DNA from: Methylomarinovum caldicuralii | GTDB taxonomy: Bacteria; Pseudomonadota; Gammaproteobacteria; Methylococcales; Methylothermaceae | Reading direction: 5' to 3' | DNA length: 64,000 nt | Assembly: GCF_033126985.1 (NCBI RefSeq) | Contig: NZ_AP024714.1 | Coordinates: forward strand, 310,001 to 374,000 | In this document: one piece after another, positions 21,636 through 34,804 of the stretch | Numbering within the stretch: the first letter of the stretch is position 1 | Layout: the number at the start of each line of letters is the position of its first letter | Notes under the pieces: model-generated | The model's database searches: none | Told to the model about the DNA's origin: nothing | The model's input: the letters and a program-made list of their open reading frames with translations, nothing else | Program-made: the position numbers and the translations under genes

Positions 21636-22750
21636 ACGCCACCCTGGACACCTATTCGACCCCATCGCGCAGCCTGTGGCTGCGCCTGCACATCGACCCC
21701 TGGCTGCTGGGAGGGCTTTTGCTGCTGGCCGGCACCGGTCTGCTGATCCTTTACAGCGCCGGCGGCGGCAATCCGGTGCTGGTCTATAAACAGGCGGCCC
21801 GCCTCGGCATCGCCTTCACGGTCATGCTGGCACTGGCACAGGTCCACCCCCGTACCCTCTATCGCTGGAGTCCCTACCTGTACGCCGTCGGCATCGTGCT
21901 GCTGGTCGCGGTGCTTGGGGTCGGGGATGTGGGCAAGGGCGCCCGGCGCTGGCTGGATCTGGGATTCGTCCGCTTCCAGCCCTCGGAATTCGTCAAGATT
22001 TTCACCCCCATGCTGGTGGCTCGCTTCCTGGCCCAGCAACCGCTGCCGCCGGGGCTGAAAACCCTGGCCTGGGCGGGGCTGTGGATCGCGCTGCCGGTGC
22101 TGCTGATCGCCAAACAGCCGGACCTGGGCACCGCCCTGCTGGTGGCCACGGCAGGCGGGGCGGTGGTATTCTATGCCGGCGTCTCGTGGCGGCTGCTGGC
22201 GGTGCTCGCCGGCACCGTGCTCGCCGCCCTGCCGGTCGTGTGGATGCTGCTGCACGATTATCAGCGCGACCGGGTATTGATGTTCCTCAATCCGGAGCAG
22301 GATCCCCTGGGACGCGGTTATCACACTATCCAGGCCAAGATCGCCATCGGCTCCGGCGGCCTCCAGGGCAAGGGCTGGCTCGGCGGCACCCAATCCCATC
22401 TGGAATTCCTGCCGGAACCGCATACCGACTTCATCTTCGCGGTGCTGGCCGAGGAATTCGGCCTCGTCGGCTGCACCGCCCTGCTGGGGCTGTACCTGTT
22501 CATCGTCGGCCGCGGTATGGCCATGGCCCTGGAGGCCCAGGACACCTTCAGCCGCCTGTTGTGCGGCGGCCTGGCCCTGACCTTTTTCGTCTACGTGTTC
22601 GTCAACGTCGGCATGGTCATCGGCCTGCTGCCGGTGGTGGGGGTGCCGCTACCGCTGGTCAGCTATGGCGGCACCTCGATGGTCACCCTGATGGCGGGCT
22701 TTGGTATCATGATGTCCCTGCACACCCATCGCAAACTGGTGCCTTCCTGA
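21632..22750 (+). CDS. mrdB: rod-shape peptidoglycan polymerase RodA
   Basis: A 372-residue SEDS-family glycosyltransferase with about ten membrane helices. Recognisable are RRWLDLGFVRFQPSEFVKI, KQPDLGTALLVATAGG and the segment LPEPHTDFIFAVLAEEFG that contains the functionally essential Asp, plus LPLVSYGGTSMVTLM near the end. It polymerises lipid II in the elongasome with PBP2. The ATGA overlap with mrdA and the TGATG overlap with mltB indicate one transcript. Confidence 0.97.
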   Translation: MNATLDTYSTPSRSLWLRLHIDPWLLGGLLLLAGTGLLILYSAGGGNPVLVYKQAARLGIAFTVMLALAQVHPRTLYRWSPYLYAVGIVLLVAVLGVGDVGKGARRWLDLGFVRFQPSEFVKIFTPMLVARFLAQQPLPPGLKTLAWAGLWIALPVLLIAKQPDLGTALLVATAGGAVVFYAGVSWRLLAVLAGTVLAALPVVWMLLHDYQRDRVLMFLNPEQDPLGRGYHTIQAKIAIGSGGLQGKGWLGGTQSHLEFLPEPHTDFIFAVLAEEFGLVGCTALLGLYLFIVGRGMAMALEAQDTFSRLLCGGLALTFFVYVFVNVGMVIGLLPVVGVPLPLVSYGGTSMVTLMAGFGIMMSLHTHRKLVPS

Positions 22751-23726
22751 TGAACGCCGCCGCCCGCTGCAACCTGCTCGCCCTGGTCTTGGCCGCCGCC
22801 CCGGCCTTCGGCCTCCCGCTCGCTGAATATCCCGAGGCCCGGCAGTTCATCGACACGATGGCGGCCCGCCACGGCCTCGACCGCGACACCCTCACCCAAG
22901 CGCTGGAACAGGCCCGGATCGATGCCGGCATCCTGAAAGCCATCCAGCGCCCGGCGGAAGGGCTGCCCTGGCACCGTTACCGCAAGATCTTCCTCACCGA
23001 GGAGCGCATCGCCGGCGGGGTCGAATTCTGGCGCCGGCACCGCCGGCTGCTCGATCAGGTGGCGCAAAAGTACGGCGTTCCACCCGAGGTCGTGGTCGCC
23101 ATTCTCGGCGTGGAAACCTTCTACGGCACCCGCACCGGCGGTTTCAGGGTGCTCGACGCCCTCGCCACCCTGGGGTTTTCCTATCCACGCCGGGCCCCGT
23201 TCTTCCGCCGCGAACTGGAACAGTTCTTCCTGCTGACCCGGGAGGAACGATTGCCGCCCACCGAACCGGTGGGTTCCTACGCCGGGGCGATGGGCTGGCC
23301 CCAGTTCATGCCCTCGAGCTATCGCCGCTATGCCGCCGATTTCGACGGCGACGGCAAGCGCGACATCTGGACCAACCCCGCCGATGTGGCCGCCAGCGTG
23401 GCCAACTACTTCGTCGAACACGGTTGGCGGGGCGGCCAGCCGGTCGCCCTCCCCCTGCCGGCGGAGGCGGCAAAATTCGGGGACGAAACCCTGGAAGCCA
23501 AATATCCCCTGGCGGAACTGGAAGCCAAAGGCTTGAAACTGCCGCAGCAATCCATACCGAAGGACCTGCGGGGGAATGTCGTCGTCCTCGACGGCGAATC
23601 CGGCCCGGAAGCGTGGCTGGGCCTGCCCAACTTCTACGTCATCACCCGCTACAACCGCAGCCGCCTCTACGCCATGGCGGTCCACCAGCTGAGCCAGGCC
23701 ATCAGGCAGCGCATGGAGGGAGCGCA

Positions 23727-23730
<4 letters not shown>
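22750..23730 (+). CDS. mltB: lytic murein transglycosylase B
   Basis: A 326-residue member of transglycosylase family 3. A cleavable signal peptide (about 1-20, NLLALVLAAAPAFG) lacks a lipobox, unlike E. coli MltB, so it resembles soluble forms such as SltB. The catalytic glutamate is in VVAILGVETFYGTRTGG; GSYAGAMGWPQFMPSSYRRY is the family signature. It cleaves glycan strands to 1,6-anhydromuropeptides in the periplasm. An open frame continues 669 bp upstream but is antisense-frame noise over mrdB. Confidence 0.93.
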
Positions 23731-24467
<737 letters not shown>

Positions 24468-24484
24468 ATTTCCGGAAATCCGCC

Positions 24485-25639
24485 ATGCGACGACTTCTTC
24501 CGTTCCTGCTTCCCCTGTTGTGGCTGGCACTGCCGGCCCGGGCGGTGATCCCCCCACCGCCTCAGCTGGCGGCCAAGAGCTACCAGCTGATCGATTTCCA
24601 CAGCGGCAGCGCCCTGGCCGGCAAGGCGGCCACGATGCGCCTGCCGCCGGCGAGCCTGACCAAAATCATGACCGTCTATGTCGCCTTCCATGAGCTGGAA
24701 CAGGGCAATCTCAAGCTCGACGACAAGGTGACCGTCAGCGAGAAGGCCTGGCGGGCGCCGGGCTCGCGGATGTTCATCGAAGTGGGCAAGCAGGTCCGGG
24801 TCGAGGATCTGCTCAAGGGGATCATCGTCCAGTCGGGCAACGATGCCAGCATCGCCCTGGCCGAGCACATCGCCGGGGACGAACGCACCTTTGCCGAACT
24901 GATGAACCAGCACGCCCGGCGCTTAGGGCTGACCGACACCCACTACGTCAACAGCACCGGCCTGCCGGACCCGGACCACTACACCACCGCCCACGACCTG
25001 GGCGTCCTGACCCGGGCGCTGATCCGGGAATTTCCCCAGTATTACAAGTGGTTCAAACTCAAGCAGTTCACCTACAACGGCATCACCCAACGCAACCGCA
25101 ACCTGCTGCTGTGGCGCGATCCCACAGTGGACGGCGTCAAGACCGGCCATACCGAGGAGGCCGGTTACTGTCTGGTGGCCTCGGCCAAGCGTGGCGACCA
25201 GCGGCTGATTTCGGCGGTGATGGGCACCGCCAGCGAGAACGCCCGCGCCGGCGCCTCCCAGGCGCTGCTGAACTACGGCTTCCGCTTCTTCTTCACCCGC
25301 CGTCTGGTGGATGCCGGCAAGCCCCTGGAGGAGGTCAGAGTCTACAAGAGTGACCGCAAGACCCTGCCGGTCGGGGTCAGCGCCCCGGTGTACGTCACCA
25401 TCCCCAAAGACAAGGCCGACGCCCTGGAGAGCGAAATCGTCGTGGAGCCGTGGCTGACCGCCCCGGTCGCCAAGGGTCAGACGGTCGGCGTGCTCAAGGT
25501 CAAATTGGGGGACGAAACCATCGCCGAGCATTCGCTGGTCGCCCTGGAGGACGCGCCTGAAGGGGGGCTGGCCAGCCGCCTCATCGACGAAGGCTGGCTG
25601 TTGTTCGATCAGTGGCGGACGGAGCGCGGCCATGAATGA
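24485..25639 (+). CDS. dacA: D-alanyl-D-alanine carboxypeptidase (PBP5/6 family)
   Basis: A 384-residue low-molecular-weight PBP with a signal peptide (about 1-20). Active-site motifs are Ser57-Leu-Thr-Lys60, SGNDASIALAEH (SxN) and Lys219-Thr-Gly (VDGVKTGHTEEAGYCLV). The C-terminal beta domain (about 285-370) is followed by a short amphipathic tail that would attach it to the outer face of the inner membrane. It trims the terminal D-Ala of stem peptides. It overlaps the aminotransferase gene by 8 bp. Confidence 0.96.
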   Translation: MRRLLPFLLPLLWLALPARAVIPPPPQLAAKSYQLIDFHSGSALAGKAATMRLPPASLTKIMTVYVAFHELEQGNLKLDDKVTVSEKAWRAPGSRMFIEVGKQVRVEDLLKGIIVQSGNDASIALAEHIAGDERTFAELMNQHARRLGLTDTHYVNSTGLPDPDHYTTAHDLGVLTRALIREFPQYYKWFKLKQFTYNGITQRNRNLLLWRDPTVDGVKTGHTEEAGYCLVASAKRGDQRLISAVMGTASENARAGASQALLNYGFRFFFTRRLVDAGKPLEEVRVYKSDRKTLPVGVSAPVYVTIPKDKADALESEIVVEPWLTAPVAKGQTVGVLKVKLGDETIAEHSLVALEDAPEGGLASRLIDEGWLLFDQWRTERGHE

Positions 25640-26480
25640 TACGCGCGCCTATCTCAACGGTCAGTTTCTGCCCCTGAGCCAGGCCCGGGTGCCGGTGCTC
25701 GACCGCGGCTTTCTGTTCGGCGACGGGGTCTACGAGGTCATTCCCGCCTACGGCGGCCGTCTGTTCCGCCTCGACCAGCATCTTGAGCGGCTTGAAAACA
25801 GCCTGCGCGCCATCCGCCTTGAGCCGCCCCTGACGCGGGCGCAGTGGCGGGAGATCCTGACCGAGCTGCTCGACGGCGCTGCCGACCAGGCGGTCTATCT
25901 CCAGGTAACCCGCGGGGTGGCGCCGAAACGCGACCACGCGTTTCCGCCGGTCGTGGAACCGACGGTGCTGGCCTGGGCCTTCGCCATCGGCACCGCCGCC
26001 CCCGCACCGGCCAAAGCCATCACCCACGAGGACATCCGCTGGCAGTGGTGCCACATCAAGGCCATCACCCTGCTCGCCAACGTCCTCCTGCGCCAGGAGG
26101 CAACGGAACGCGGCTGCCAGGAGGCAATCCTGATCCGCGACGGCCGCATCACCGAGGGTGCCGCCAGCAATGTCTTCGCCGTTGTCGACGGCGTCATTGT
26201 CACCCCGGCCAAAGGGCCGCACCTGCTGCCGGGCGTCACCCGCGACCTGATCCTGGAACTGGCCCGGGAACTGGCACTTCCCTGCCAGGAGCGCGATCTG
26301 GACGCGGCCGAGCTGGCCCGCGCCGAGGAAATCTGGCTTTCCAGCTCCACCCGCGAGCTGGTGCCGGTGGTGGAACTGGACGGCGAGGCGGTGGGGGACA
26401 GCCGCCCCGGCCCGCTGTGGCGCCGTCTTTACCGGGCGTTTCAGGACTACAAGCGCCGTTTCCGCGAGCAAGCGCCATGA
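25632..26480 (+). CDS. dat: D-amino acid aminotransferase (class IV PLP)
   Basis: A 282-residue fold-type IV aminotransferase. The PLP lysine is Lys143 in WCHIKAITLLANVLLRQEA; DRGFLFGDGVYEVIPAYGGR is the N-terminal signature and ITEGAASNVFAVVDG the phosphate-binding segment. Bacterial D-amino acid aminotransferases make D-Glu and D-Ala for peptidoglycan, which fits the neighbouring carboxypeptidase gene. A branched-chain or aminodeoxychorismate lyase role cannot be excluded from motifs alone. It overlaps ybeD by 4 bp. Confidence 0.88.
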   Translation: MNDTRAYLNGQFLPLSQARVPVLDRGFLFGDGVYEVIPAYGGRLFRLDQHLERLENSLRAIRLEPPLTRAQWREILTELLDGAADQAVYLQVTRGVAPKRDHAFPPVVEPTVLAWAFAIGTAAPAPAKAITHEDIRWQWCHIKAITLLANVLLRQEATERGCQEAILIRDGRITEGAASNVFAVVDGVIVTPAKGPHLLPGVTRDLILELARELALPCQERDLDAAELARAEEIWLSSSTRELVPVVELDGEAVGDSRPGPLWRRLYRAFQDYKRRFREQAP

Positions 26481-26740
26481 GCCAAGTCACCGGACTGGAA
26501 TTTCCCTGCGAGTGGCCGGTCAAGGCCTTCGGCCCCGGCACCGAGGCTTTCGAACTGGACGTGGTGAGCATCGTCCGCCGACACGCCGGCGACCTGCGCG
26601 AGAACGCGGTGACCACCCGCCCCAGCCGCAACGGCAAATACACCGTGGTCACCGTCACCATCCGCGCCCGCAGCCGCGCGCAGCTCGAAGCCCTGTACAC
26701 CGAACTGCGGGCCCACCCTGACGTGGTCATGACCCTGTGA
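26477..26740 (+). CDS. ybeD: DUF493 (YbeD) family protein
   Basis: An 87-residue protein of the YbeD family, an ACT-like ferredoxin fold: LEFPCEWPVKAFGPGTEAFE, a central SRNGKYTVVTVTIRARSRAQL strand-turn-strand and the terminal [11 protein letters not shown]. No catalytic function is established. The location between dac and lipB is conserved in gammaproteobacteria, as here (ATGA overlap before, 4-bp overlap with lipB after). Confidence 0.92.
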   Translation: MSQVTGLEFPCEWPVKAFGPGTEAFELDVVSIVRRHAGDLRENAVTTRPSRNGKYTVVTVTIRARSRAQLEALYTELRAHPDVVMTL

Positions 26741-27408
26741 ACACGGTACGGCTGCGCTGGCTGGGACGACGCCCCTATCTGCCGGTGTGGCGGGCGATGC
26801 AGCGCTTCACCGCCGCCCGCACCCGGGAGACCGAAGACGAAATCTGGCTCCTGGAGCACGAACCCGTCTACACCGTCGGGGTGCGCGGCGACCGCGCCCT
26901 GCGCCGCATCGGCTACATCCCGGTAATCGCCACCGATCGCGGCGGCCTCATCACCTATCACGGTCCCGGCCAGCTGATCGCTTACCCGCTGCTGGATCTG
27001 GCGCGCTCGGGTCTGAGCGTGCGCGACCTGGTCACCGCCCTGGAAACCGCCACCATCGACGTGCTGCGCCAGTACGGCATCGCCGGCCACGCCCGCCGCG
27101 ACGCCCCCGGCGTCTATGTGGACGGCGCCAAGATCGCTTCCCTCGGCATCCGGGTGCGGCGCTTCTGCAGTTACCATGGTCTCGCCCTCAACGTCGATCT
27201 GGATCTGGCCCCGTTCCAGCGCATCGACCCCTGCGGCTACCGCGGCCTGGCCATGACCCGGCTGGCCGATCTCGGCGTCGGCGCCGGGGTCCACGAGGCA
27301 GCCGTGCCCCTGCTGGCCGCGCTGCTGGAGCGCCTGGGCCTGGCGTCCGTCAGCACCCGCCTTGACAACCTGCCCGACGAGGACATCCGCCATGACCGAC
27401 CCGCTTGA
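26737..27408 (+). CDS. lipB: octanoyltransferase LipB
   Basis: A 223-residue enzyme that moves octanoate from acyl carrier protein to lipoyl domains. Motifs are [37 protein letters not shown] with the catalytic Lys, and nucleophile Cys166 in [14 protein letters not shown]. The start is GTG, overlapping the ybeD stop. Length is normal. It is cotranscribed with lipA, whose start lies within its last codons. Confidence 0.96.
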   Translation: MNTVRLRWLGRRPYLPVWRAMQRFTAARTRETEDEIWLLEHEPVYTVGVRGDRALRRIGYIPVIATDRGGLITYHGPGQLIAYPLLDLARSGLSVRDLVTALETATIDVLRQYGIAGHARRDAPGVYVDGAKIASLGIRVRRFCSYHGLALNVDLDLAPFQRIDPCGYRGLAMTRLADLGVGAGVHEAAVPLLAALLERLGLASVSTRLDNLPDEDIRHDRPA

Positions 27409-28387
27409 CGAACTGCGCGCCCCCTCACGCCGCCGCCCCGACACCCACCAGCGCGGCGCCGCCAAACTGGCGCGGATCCCGGTGAAGGTGGAACCGGCCG
27501 CAGCCCCCCTGCGCAAGCCGGCCTGGCTGCGCATCCGCATCGCCAGCGATCCCAACGTGGTCCGGGTCAAGCGCCTGCTGCGCCGGCACCGCCTCAGCAG
27601 CGTGTGCGAGGAGGCCGCCTGCCCCAACCTGGGGGAATGCTTCGGCCACGGCACCGCCACCTTCATGATCCTCGGCGACCTGTGCACCCGCCGCTGCCCC
27701 TTCTGCGACGTCGCCCACGGCCGGCCGCAACCGCCCGACCCCGAAGAACCGCAGCACCTGGCCCGGGCCGTGGCCGAACTGGGGCTGCGCTACGTGGTGA
27801 TCACCTCGGTCAACCGTGACGACCTGCGCGACGGCGGCGCCGGCCACTTCGCCGCCTGTATCGCCGCCCTCCGCGCCCAGACCCCGGACACCCTTGTCGA
27901 GATCCTCACCCCGGACTTCCGCCGCCGCGAGGACAAGGCCCTGGCGCTGCTGGCCCGCCAGCCGCCGGACGTCTTCAACCACAATCTGGAAACCGTCCCC
28001 CGCCTCTATCGTCAGGCCCGCCCCGGTGCCGACTACCAGGGATCGCTGCGGCTGCTGCAGGCGGCCAAAGAAACACTGGCGGTTCCCACCAAATCCGGCC
28101 TGATGCTGGGGCTGGGGGAGACGGAAGCGGAAATCGTCGCCGTGCTCGAGGATCTTCGCCGCCACGGCGTGGAGATGCTGACCCTGGGGCAGTACCTGAA
28201 ACCGTCGCCGGACCACCTGCCGGTGCGCCGCTACGTACCGCCGGAGGAATTCGACCGCCTGGCCGAACACGCCCGGAACCTGGGCTTCCGCCAGGTGGCC
28301 TCCGGCCCCCTGGTGCGCTCCTCCTATCACGCCGACCAGCAGGCCCGGGCCCTCTTTGCAGTAACCCCCAAAGGAGAGGAAGCATGA
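27392..28387 (+). CDS. lipA: lipoyl synthase LipA
   Basis: A 331-residue radical-SAM enzyme that inserts two sulfurs into the octanoyl chain. The auxiliary cluster motif [12 protein letters not shown] starts at Cys72, and the SAM cluster motif [11 protein letters not shown] follows at about residue 98. [10 protein letters not shown] and [16 protein letters not shown] are conserved. ATG 27392 gives a length near E. coli LipA (321); an ATG 30 bases upstream is less likely. It overlaps lipB by 17 bp and the dehydrogenase gene by 4 bp. Confidence 0.97.
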   Translation: MTDPLDELRAPSRRRPDTHQRGAAKLARIPVKVEPAAAPLRKPAWLRIRIASDPNVVRVKRLLRRHRLSSVCEEAACPNLGECFGHGTATFMILGDLCTRRCPFCDVAHGRPQPPDPEEPQHLARAVAELGLRYVVITSVNRDDLRDGGAGHFAACIAALRAQTPDTLVEILTPDFRRREDKALALLARQPPDVFNHNLETVPRLYRQARPGADYQGSLRLLQAAKETLAVPTKSGLMLGLGETEAEIVAVLEDLRRHGVEMLTLGQYLKPSPDHLPVRRYVPPEEFDRLAEHARNLGFRQVASGPLVRSSYHADQQARALFAVTPKGEEA

Positions 28388-29241
28388 GCGACCGCCCCGT
28401 CATCGCCTGGCTCGGCACCGGCCTGATGGGCGCGCCGATGGCCGCCCGTCTGGCGCAGCACGGTTTCGCCGTCCACGCCTGGAACCGCACTCCCGCGAAA
28501 GCCGAAGCGCTGGCCGCCGCCGGCGTCCGTCCCGAACCCACAGCGGCGGCCGCGATGACCCCGGCCGGGATCGTGTTCACCACCTTCAGCGATTACCCCG
28601 TCACCGAAAGCGTGCTGACGGGGTTGCCGCTGGAGGGCAGAATCCTGGTGCAGATGGCCACCTTGGGGGTGGAACAGAGCCAGCGCCTGGCAGCGCAGGT
28701 CGAGGCGGCGGGCGGACGCTATTTGGAGGCGCCAGTCCTCGGCAGCATTCCCGAGGCCAAGGCCGGCACCCTGATCATCATGGCCGGCGGCCGTGACAGC
28801 GATTTCAACACTGTGCGGCCGTTGCTGGCCATCCTCGGCAAGGAAATCCGCCTGATCGGCCCGGTGGGACAGGCGGCGGCCCTCAAGCTCGCCCTCAACC
28901 AGCTCATCGCCACCCTGACGACGGCCTTCGCCACCACCCAGGGCTTCGTGCAAAAGCACCAGGTGCCGGTGGACACCTTCATGGACATCCTCCGCGCCAG
29001 CGCCCTGTACGCTCCCACCTTCGACAAGAAACTTCCGAGGATGCTGGTCCACGACTACGCCGATCCCAACTTCCCCACCGAACACCTGGTCAAGGACATC
29101 GACCTGTTCCTGGCCGAAGCCCAGGGTCTCGAAGGAAAGCTGCCGGCGGCCGCCGCAGCCCTGTACCGCCAGGCCCTGCAACATCACCGTTTCGAGGACT
29201 ATTCCTGCGTCTTCGAAACGGTGACCGGGAACGAACCCTGA
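28384..29241 (+). CDS. 3-hydroxyisobutyrate dehydrogenase-family oxidoreductase
   Basis: A 285-residue NAD(P)-dependent beta-hydroxyacid dehydrogenase. The Rossmann loop is [20 protein letters not shown]; the substrate segment [20 protein letters not shown] and the catalytic Lys in [17 protein letters not shown] match the family. Candidate substrates are 3-hydroxyisobutyrate, tartronate semialdehyde, glyoxylate or succinic semialdehyde; sequence alone does not decide. It follows lipA with an ATGA overlap. Its stop TGA and the stop of the convergent gene together form TGATCA at 29239-29244. Confidence 0.88.
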   Translation: MSDRPVIAWLGTGLMGAPMAARLAQHGFAVHAWNRTPAKAEALAAAGVRPEPTAAAAMTPAGIVFTTFSDYPVTESVLTGLPLEGRILVQMATLGVEQSQRLAAQVEAAGGRYLEAPVLGSIPEAKAGTLIIMAGGRDSDFNTVRPLLAILGKEIRLIGPVGQAAALKLALNQLIATLTTAFATTQGFVQKHQVPVDTFMDILRASALYAPTFDKKLPRMLVHDYADPNFPTEHLVKDIDLFLAEAQGLEGKLPAAAAALYRQALQHHRFEDYSCVFETVTGNEP

Positions 29242-29772
29242 TCAACCGCCTACCAGCGCCGCCTGCAGGGCGCTGGCCAGGGCGTTGCCACCGGTTTCCT
29301 TGACGTAATTCACCACCACCGGGATGAACTGGTTGACCATGTCGGAAGACAGGTTCAGTTGCCTGAAACCCTGAATCAGATTGGCGGCCTGATTCACCGT
29401 ACTGCCGGCGCCCCCCATGAGCGAGGAAAGGCCGCCGGTCTGGGGTGCCGCCGCCATCAGCCGGTCCACGCCCGGCACCGAGTGCTCCAAAGCCTTGAAC
29501 TGTTCCGGCGCCATCCTTTGTCTGGCGGTCTGGAACAACAAGCCGGCACCGCCGGCGGCCTGCTCCGGCGCGTCCCCCAGCTGCCGGGTCAGCTGCTGTA
29601 CCAGGGGGTGACCGGCGAGCGATCCGGCCGTGCGCAGGGCGGCTCCGCTGCGCCCGCTGGCCTGGCTGACATTCGCTGCCGACTGGACGGCATTGCCCCA
29701 ACCGTTCACACCTGCGGCCGCTGCCGCCCCGGAATTTCCTCCCTGACCGGCACAGCCTACGGCAAGACTCAT
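29242..29772 (-). CDS. DUF2780-like protein, signal peptide apparently truncated
   Basis: A 176-residue Ala/Gly/Gln-rich protein resembling the DUF2780 (VcgC/VcgE) family; the C-terminal half, HSVPGVDRLMAAAPQTGGL through LNLSSDMVNQFIPVVVNYVK, is the family part. In the first annotated codons, MSLAVGCAGQ looks like the tail of a lipoprotein signal. Upstream in frame are ATG CGT TGA (29808-29800), then codons for YAILPALAG: a complete lipoprotein signal would begin there but is broken by the TGA. Either a start other than ATG is used or export is lost. Function unknown. Confidence 0.7.
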   Translation of the reverse strand: MSLAVGCAGQGGNSGAAAAAGVNGWGNAVQSAANVSQASGRSGAALRTAGSLAGHPLVQQLTRQLGDAPEQAAGGAGLLFQTARQRMAPEQFKALEHSVPGVDRLMAAAPQTGGLSSLMGGAGSTVNQAANLIQGFRQLNLSSDMVNQFIPVVVNYVKETGGNALASALQAALVGG

Positions 29773-29843
29773 TCCCGCCAGTGCGGGCAGAATGGCATAT
29801 CAACGCATTTTTTGACCCCGTTTGGTTGATACAAAATGGGATT

Positions 29844-30965
29844 CTACCCTGCCCGCCGGTCAGGACCCAACTCCGGCGCCACATCTTTGCCCTGCAGCCG
29901 CACTTCATGGGTGAGTGGGGTGGCCAGGGAAATCCCGTGACGATTGGCCGCCTCGAGGACATATTCGTTGAGGGTTCGCCGTATTGCCGGGATCCGTTCC
30001 GGGGTCTTGGTGTAGTAGAACAACCCCCATTCGAGGGCGTGATCGCCGGTGTTCTCCAACCCCGTCTCCAGAGGAAACTGGATTTCCACCCCCTCCGCCT
30101 GGTCCTCCACCACTTGGCTCCAGGCGTCTTCCAGCATCGCCCGTACCTGCGCGGGGCAAACGTCATAACCGATGTTGAAAGCCAGCCGGTCGCGGACGCC
30201 GCGGGCGGAGGCGAACTTGGAAAGGTTGTGGATCACCCGGTCCCGCAGGGCGGCATTGCGCACCAGCAGGCGGTGGTTGGCCACCAGGTCGAGAATCTCG
30301 GTGTGGAACATCTTGGTCTTGAACACCACCCCCAGGAAGCCATCCTCCCCACCGATACGGAGCACATCCCCCTCCTCCAGCACATTGCTGTTGAGCAGAA
30401 TCAGGCCGCTGAACAAATCCGGCGCCCAGGTGGCCTGAGTCATGGCTAGCAGCACGCCGATGAATCCCAGAACGCCGCCGGCCTCCAGCAACGATTCGAA
30501 ACCCAGCATCCGCACCAGGGTGATGAGCGTGACCACGAACACGAGCAGACGGGACACCAGCGTCAACAGGCGCGACTGGTAGGTTTCCACCCAGCGCCAC
30601 TCCCCCCGGATCTGTTTGCGTTTCCCAAAGCGGCGCAGAATCCAGATCCCCAGCAGATGGGCCACCAGATAGGCCAAGTAGATCAGAACCAGGATTCCCA
30701 GGGCGGTCCGCGCCCAGTGCCCCTGGGCGTCGCCGCTGAAGAAATGCCAATAGACGAAACCCAGGACGATGGCCAGGTTCAGGCTCTGGAACACATGCAC
30801 CCGCAGACGCAGCAGGGCCGGTGGCGTGTCATGACCGGAGGCCAGACGCACCAGATGGCGGGCGAACAGAATCAACACCAGATTGACGGCGACAACCCCC
30901 CAGGTCAGGCCATCGACCCGCTCCAGGAGGCCGGCCAGCCGGTCCCAGTTCAAGCGCCCGTCCAT
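29844..30965 (-). CDS. mechanosensitive ion channel family protein (MscS type)
   Basis: A 373-residue inner-membrane protein. Four hydrophobic segments (about 17-37, 56-76, 85-110 and 135-165) lead into an MscS beta domain: GVLLAMTQATWAPDLFSGLI, then NSNVLEEGDVLRIG and a C-terminal alpha/beta region. MscS-like channels release solutes upon hypo-osmotic shock or carry small ions. ATG 30965 is chosen because it gives an N-terminus continuous with the first helix and overlaps the SprT gene by only 16 bp; longer starts read antisense through SprT. Confidence 0.85.
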   Translation of the reverse strand: MDGRLNWDRLAGLLERVDGLTWGVVAVNLVLILFARHLVRLASGHDTPPALLRLRVHVFQSLNLAIVLGFVYWHFFSGDAQGHWARTALGILVLIYLAYLVAHLLGIWILRRFGKRKQIRGEWRWVETYQSRLLTLVSRLLVFVVTLITLVRMLGFESLLEAGGVLGFIGVLLAMTQATWAPDLFSGLILLNSNVLEEGDVLRIGGEDGFLGVVFKTKMFHTEILDLVANHRLLVRNAALRDRVIHNLSKFASARGVRDRLAFNIGYDVCPAQVRAMLEDAWSQVVEDQAEGVEIQFPLETGLENTGDHALEWGLFYYTKTPERIPAIRRTLNEYVLEAANRHGISLATPLTHEVRLQGKDVAPELGPDRRAG

Positions 30966-31468
30966 TCCAGCCGCTGCCCGCAGGATTTGCAGACGTATTC
31001 CCGTTCCCCCCGCTGAATCCGCCCGTGGCGGATCGAGGTCAGCTCGTGCTCGCGGCAGCCGCAGCGGTAGCGGAACCGTTGCAGGCGGCGGGCCTGGGCC
31101 CCGGCGACGTCGTAATCGTGGCAACGCTGCGGTTCCAGACCGAACAGTCGCATCACCGCCTGCCATTCCGGTCCGTGCGGTTTGGCCCGCCTGCCGTATT
31201 GCCACCAGACCACCGCGTGGGCCAGTTCGTGGGCCACCACCCTATGCAGGAAATCCTCCCAATTCTGCCGCATCAGCACCGGATTGAAGCGCAGACGCAC
31301 CCCGCCGCGACCGGCGACCATCTGCCCGGCCGCCTTGCCTCTGAGGTCGAAGGCCACCTCGAAGGCCGGCAGCACCTGCCAGCGGAAATGCCCCGCCGCA
31401 AGCGCCAGCAATTCACCGAGACGCTGATAAATTGGTGTGATCCGGGGTGTTTCCGGTAATGGCGTCAT
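30950..31468 (-). CDS. SprT-like zinc metalloprotease
   Basis: A 172-residue SprT/SprTN-type protein. The HExxH motif is in FLHRVVAHELAHAVVWWQYG, with a further metal His in KPHGPEWQAVM; the C-terminus is a zinc ribbon, RCGCREH ... YVCKSCGQRLEW. Eukaryotic relatives cleave DNA-protein crosslinks; the bacterial role is less certain. Start and stop overlap dciA (4 bp) and the channel gene (16 bp), so the three minus-strand genes are likely cotranscribed. Confidence 0.88.
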   Translation of the reverse strand: MTPLPETPRITPIYQRLGELLALAAGHFRWQVLPAFEVAFDLRGKAAGQMVAGRGGVRLRFNPVLMRQNWEDFLHRVVAHELAHAVVWWQYGRRAKPHGPEWQAVMRLFGLEPQRCHDYDVAGAQARRLQRFRYRCGCREHELTSIRHGRIQRGEREYVCKSCGQRLEWTGA

Positions 31469-31923
31469 CCCTCACCCCCCTCAGAGCACCAGGTCTCCAG
31501 CAACCGCAGCAGGGAGGTGCGCACCCCCTCGTCCGCCACCCAGGCGACCTGCTGGCGCAGCTGGGCGACGATTTCCGGCGGCGGCACGCGCGGTTGCGCC
31601 GCCGCCATGGCGGGCGGAGGTGACGGCGGCAGCACCCGGGTCCGCAGTCGGGTGACGGGCGCGATGGCCGTCAGCGCAGGCAACAGGCGGGGCTGAAGAT
31701 AGCGCAACTGCGTGGCCCAGGCCGGCGAATCGGTGTAGAGGATCAGCGTCCCGTCGCGCCCGAACACGCAGGCCAGGCAATGATCGCGCAGGGCTGACGG
31801 CAAACACTGGCGCAGCGCCGTCAAAAGCCGCTGATGCAGCGCCAGGCGGCCCTGCAGGCCGCGGTTTCCGGCCGCGCTGCGGAGCCAGTCACGTACCGGC
31901 CTGGGGGATTTTCCGGCCACCAT
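31465..31923 (-). CDS. dciA: DciA-like DUF721 protein
   Basis: A 152-residue DUF721-family protein. The N-terminal half (about 25-100), including CLACVFGRDGTLILYTDSPAW and ATQLRYLQPRLLPAL, is the KH-like domain of DciA, the ancestral loader of the replicative helicase DnaB in bacteria without DnaC. The C-terminal tail is Pro-rich and variable. Its position divergent from secA is the usual one in gammaproteobacteria. DciA presence predicts no DnaC in this host. Confidence 0.82.
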   Translation of the reverse strand: MVAGKSPRPVRDWLRSAAGNRGLQGRLALHQRLLTALRQCLPSALRDHCLACVFGRDGTLILYTDSPAWATQLRYLQPRLLPALTAIAPVTRLRTRVLPPSPPPAMAAAQPRVPPPEIVAQLRQQVAWVADEGVRTSLLRLLETWCSEGGEG

Positions 31924-32053
31924 TTCCTGAACGTTTTTAAGGTTGAAGCGTCCAAAAAGGCGATGATCCGGTTTCCGGCCCGCCTCTCCGGTAAGGTAAA
32001 ATGGCGGGCAGTCAACGGGTCGCCGTTCCCATCAATCTCGGAATTTAACCACA

Positions 32054-34803
<2,750 letters not shown>

Positions 34804-34804
<1 letters not shown>

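Noticed and set aside
22081-22749. Large N-terminal extension of MltB
   Set aside because: It lies in an alternative frame of mrdB and is Pro/Arg/Gly-rich shadow sequence; the signal peptide begins at 22750.
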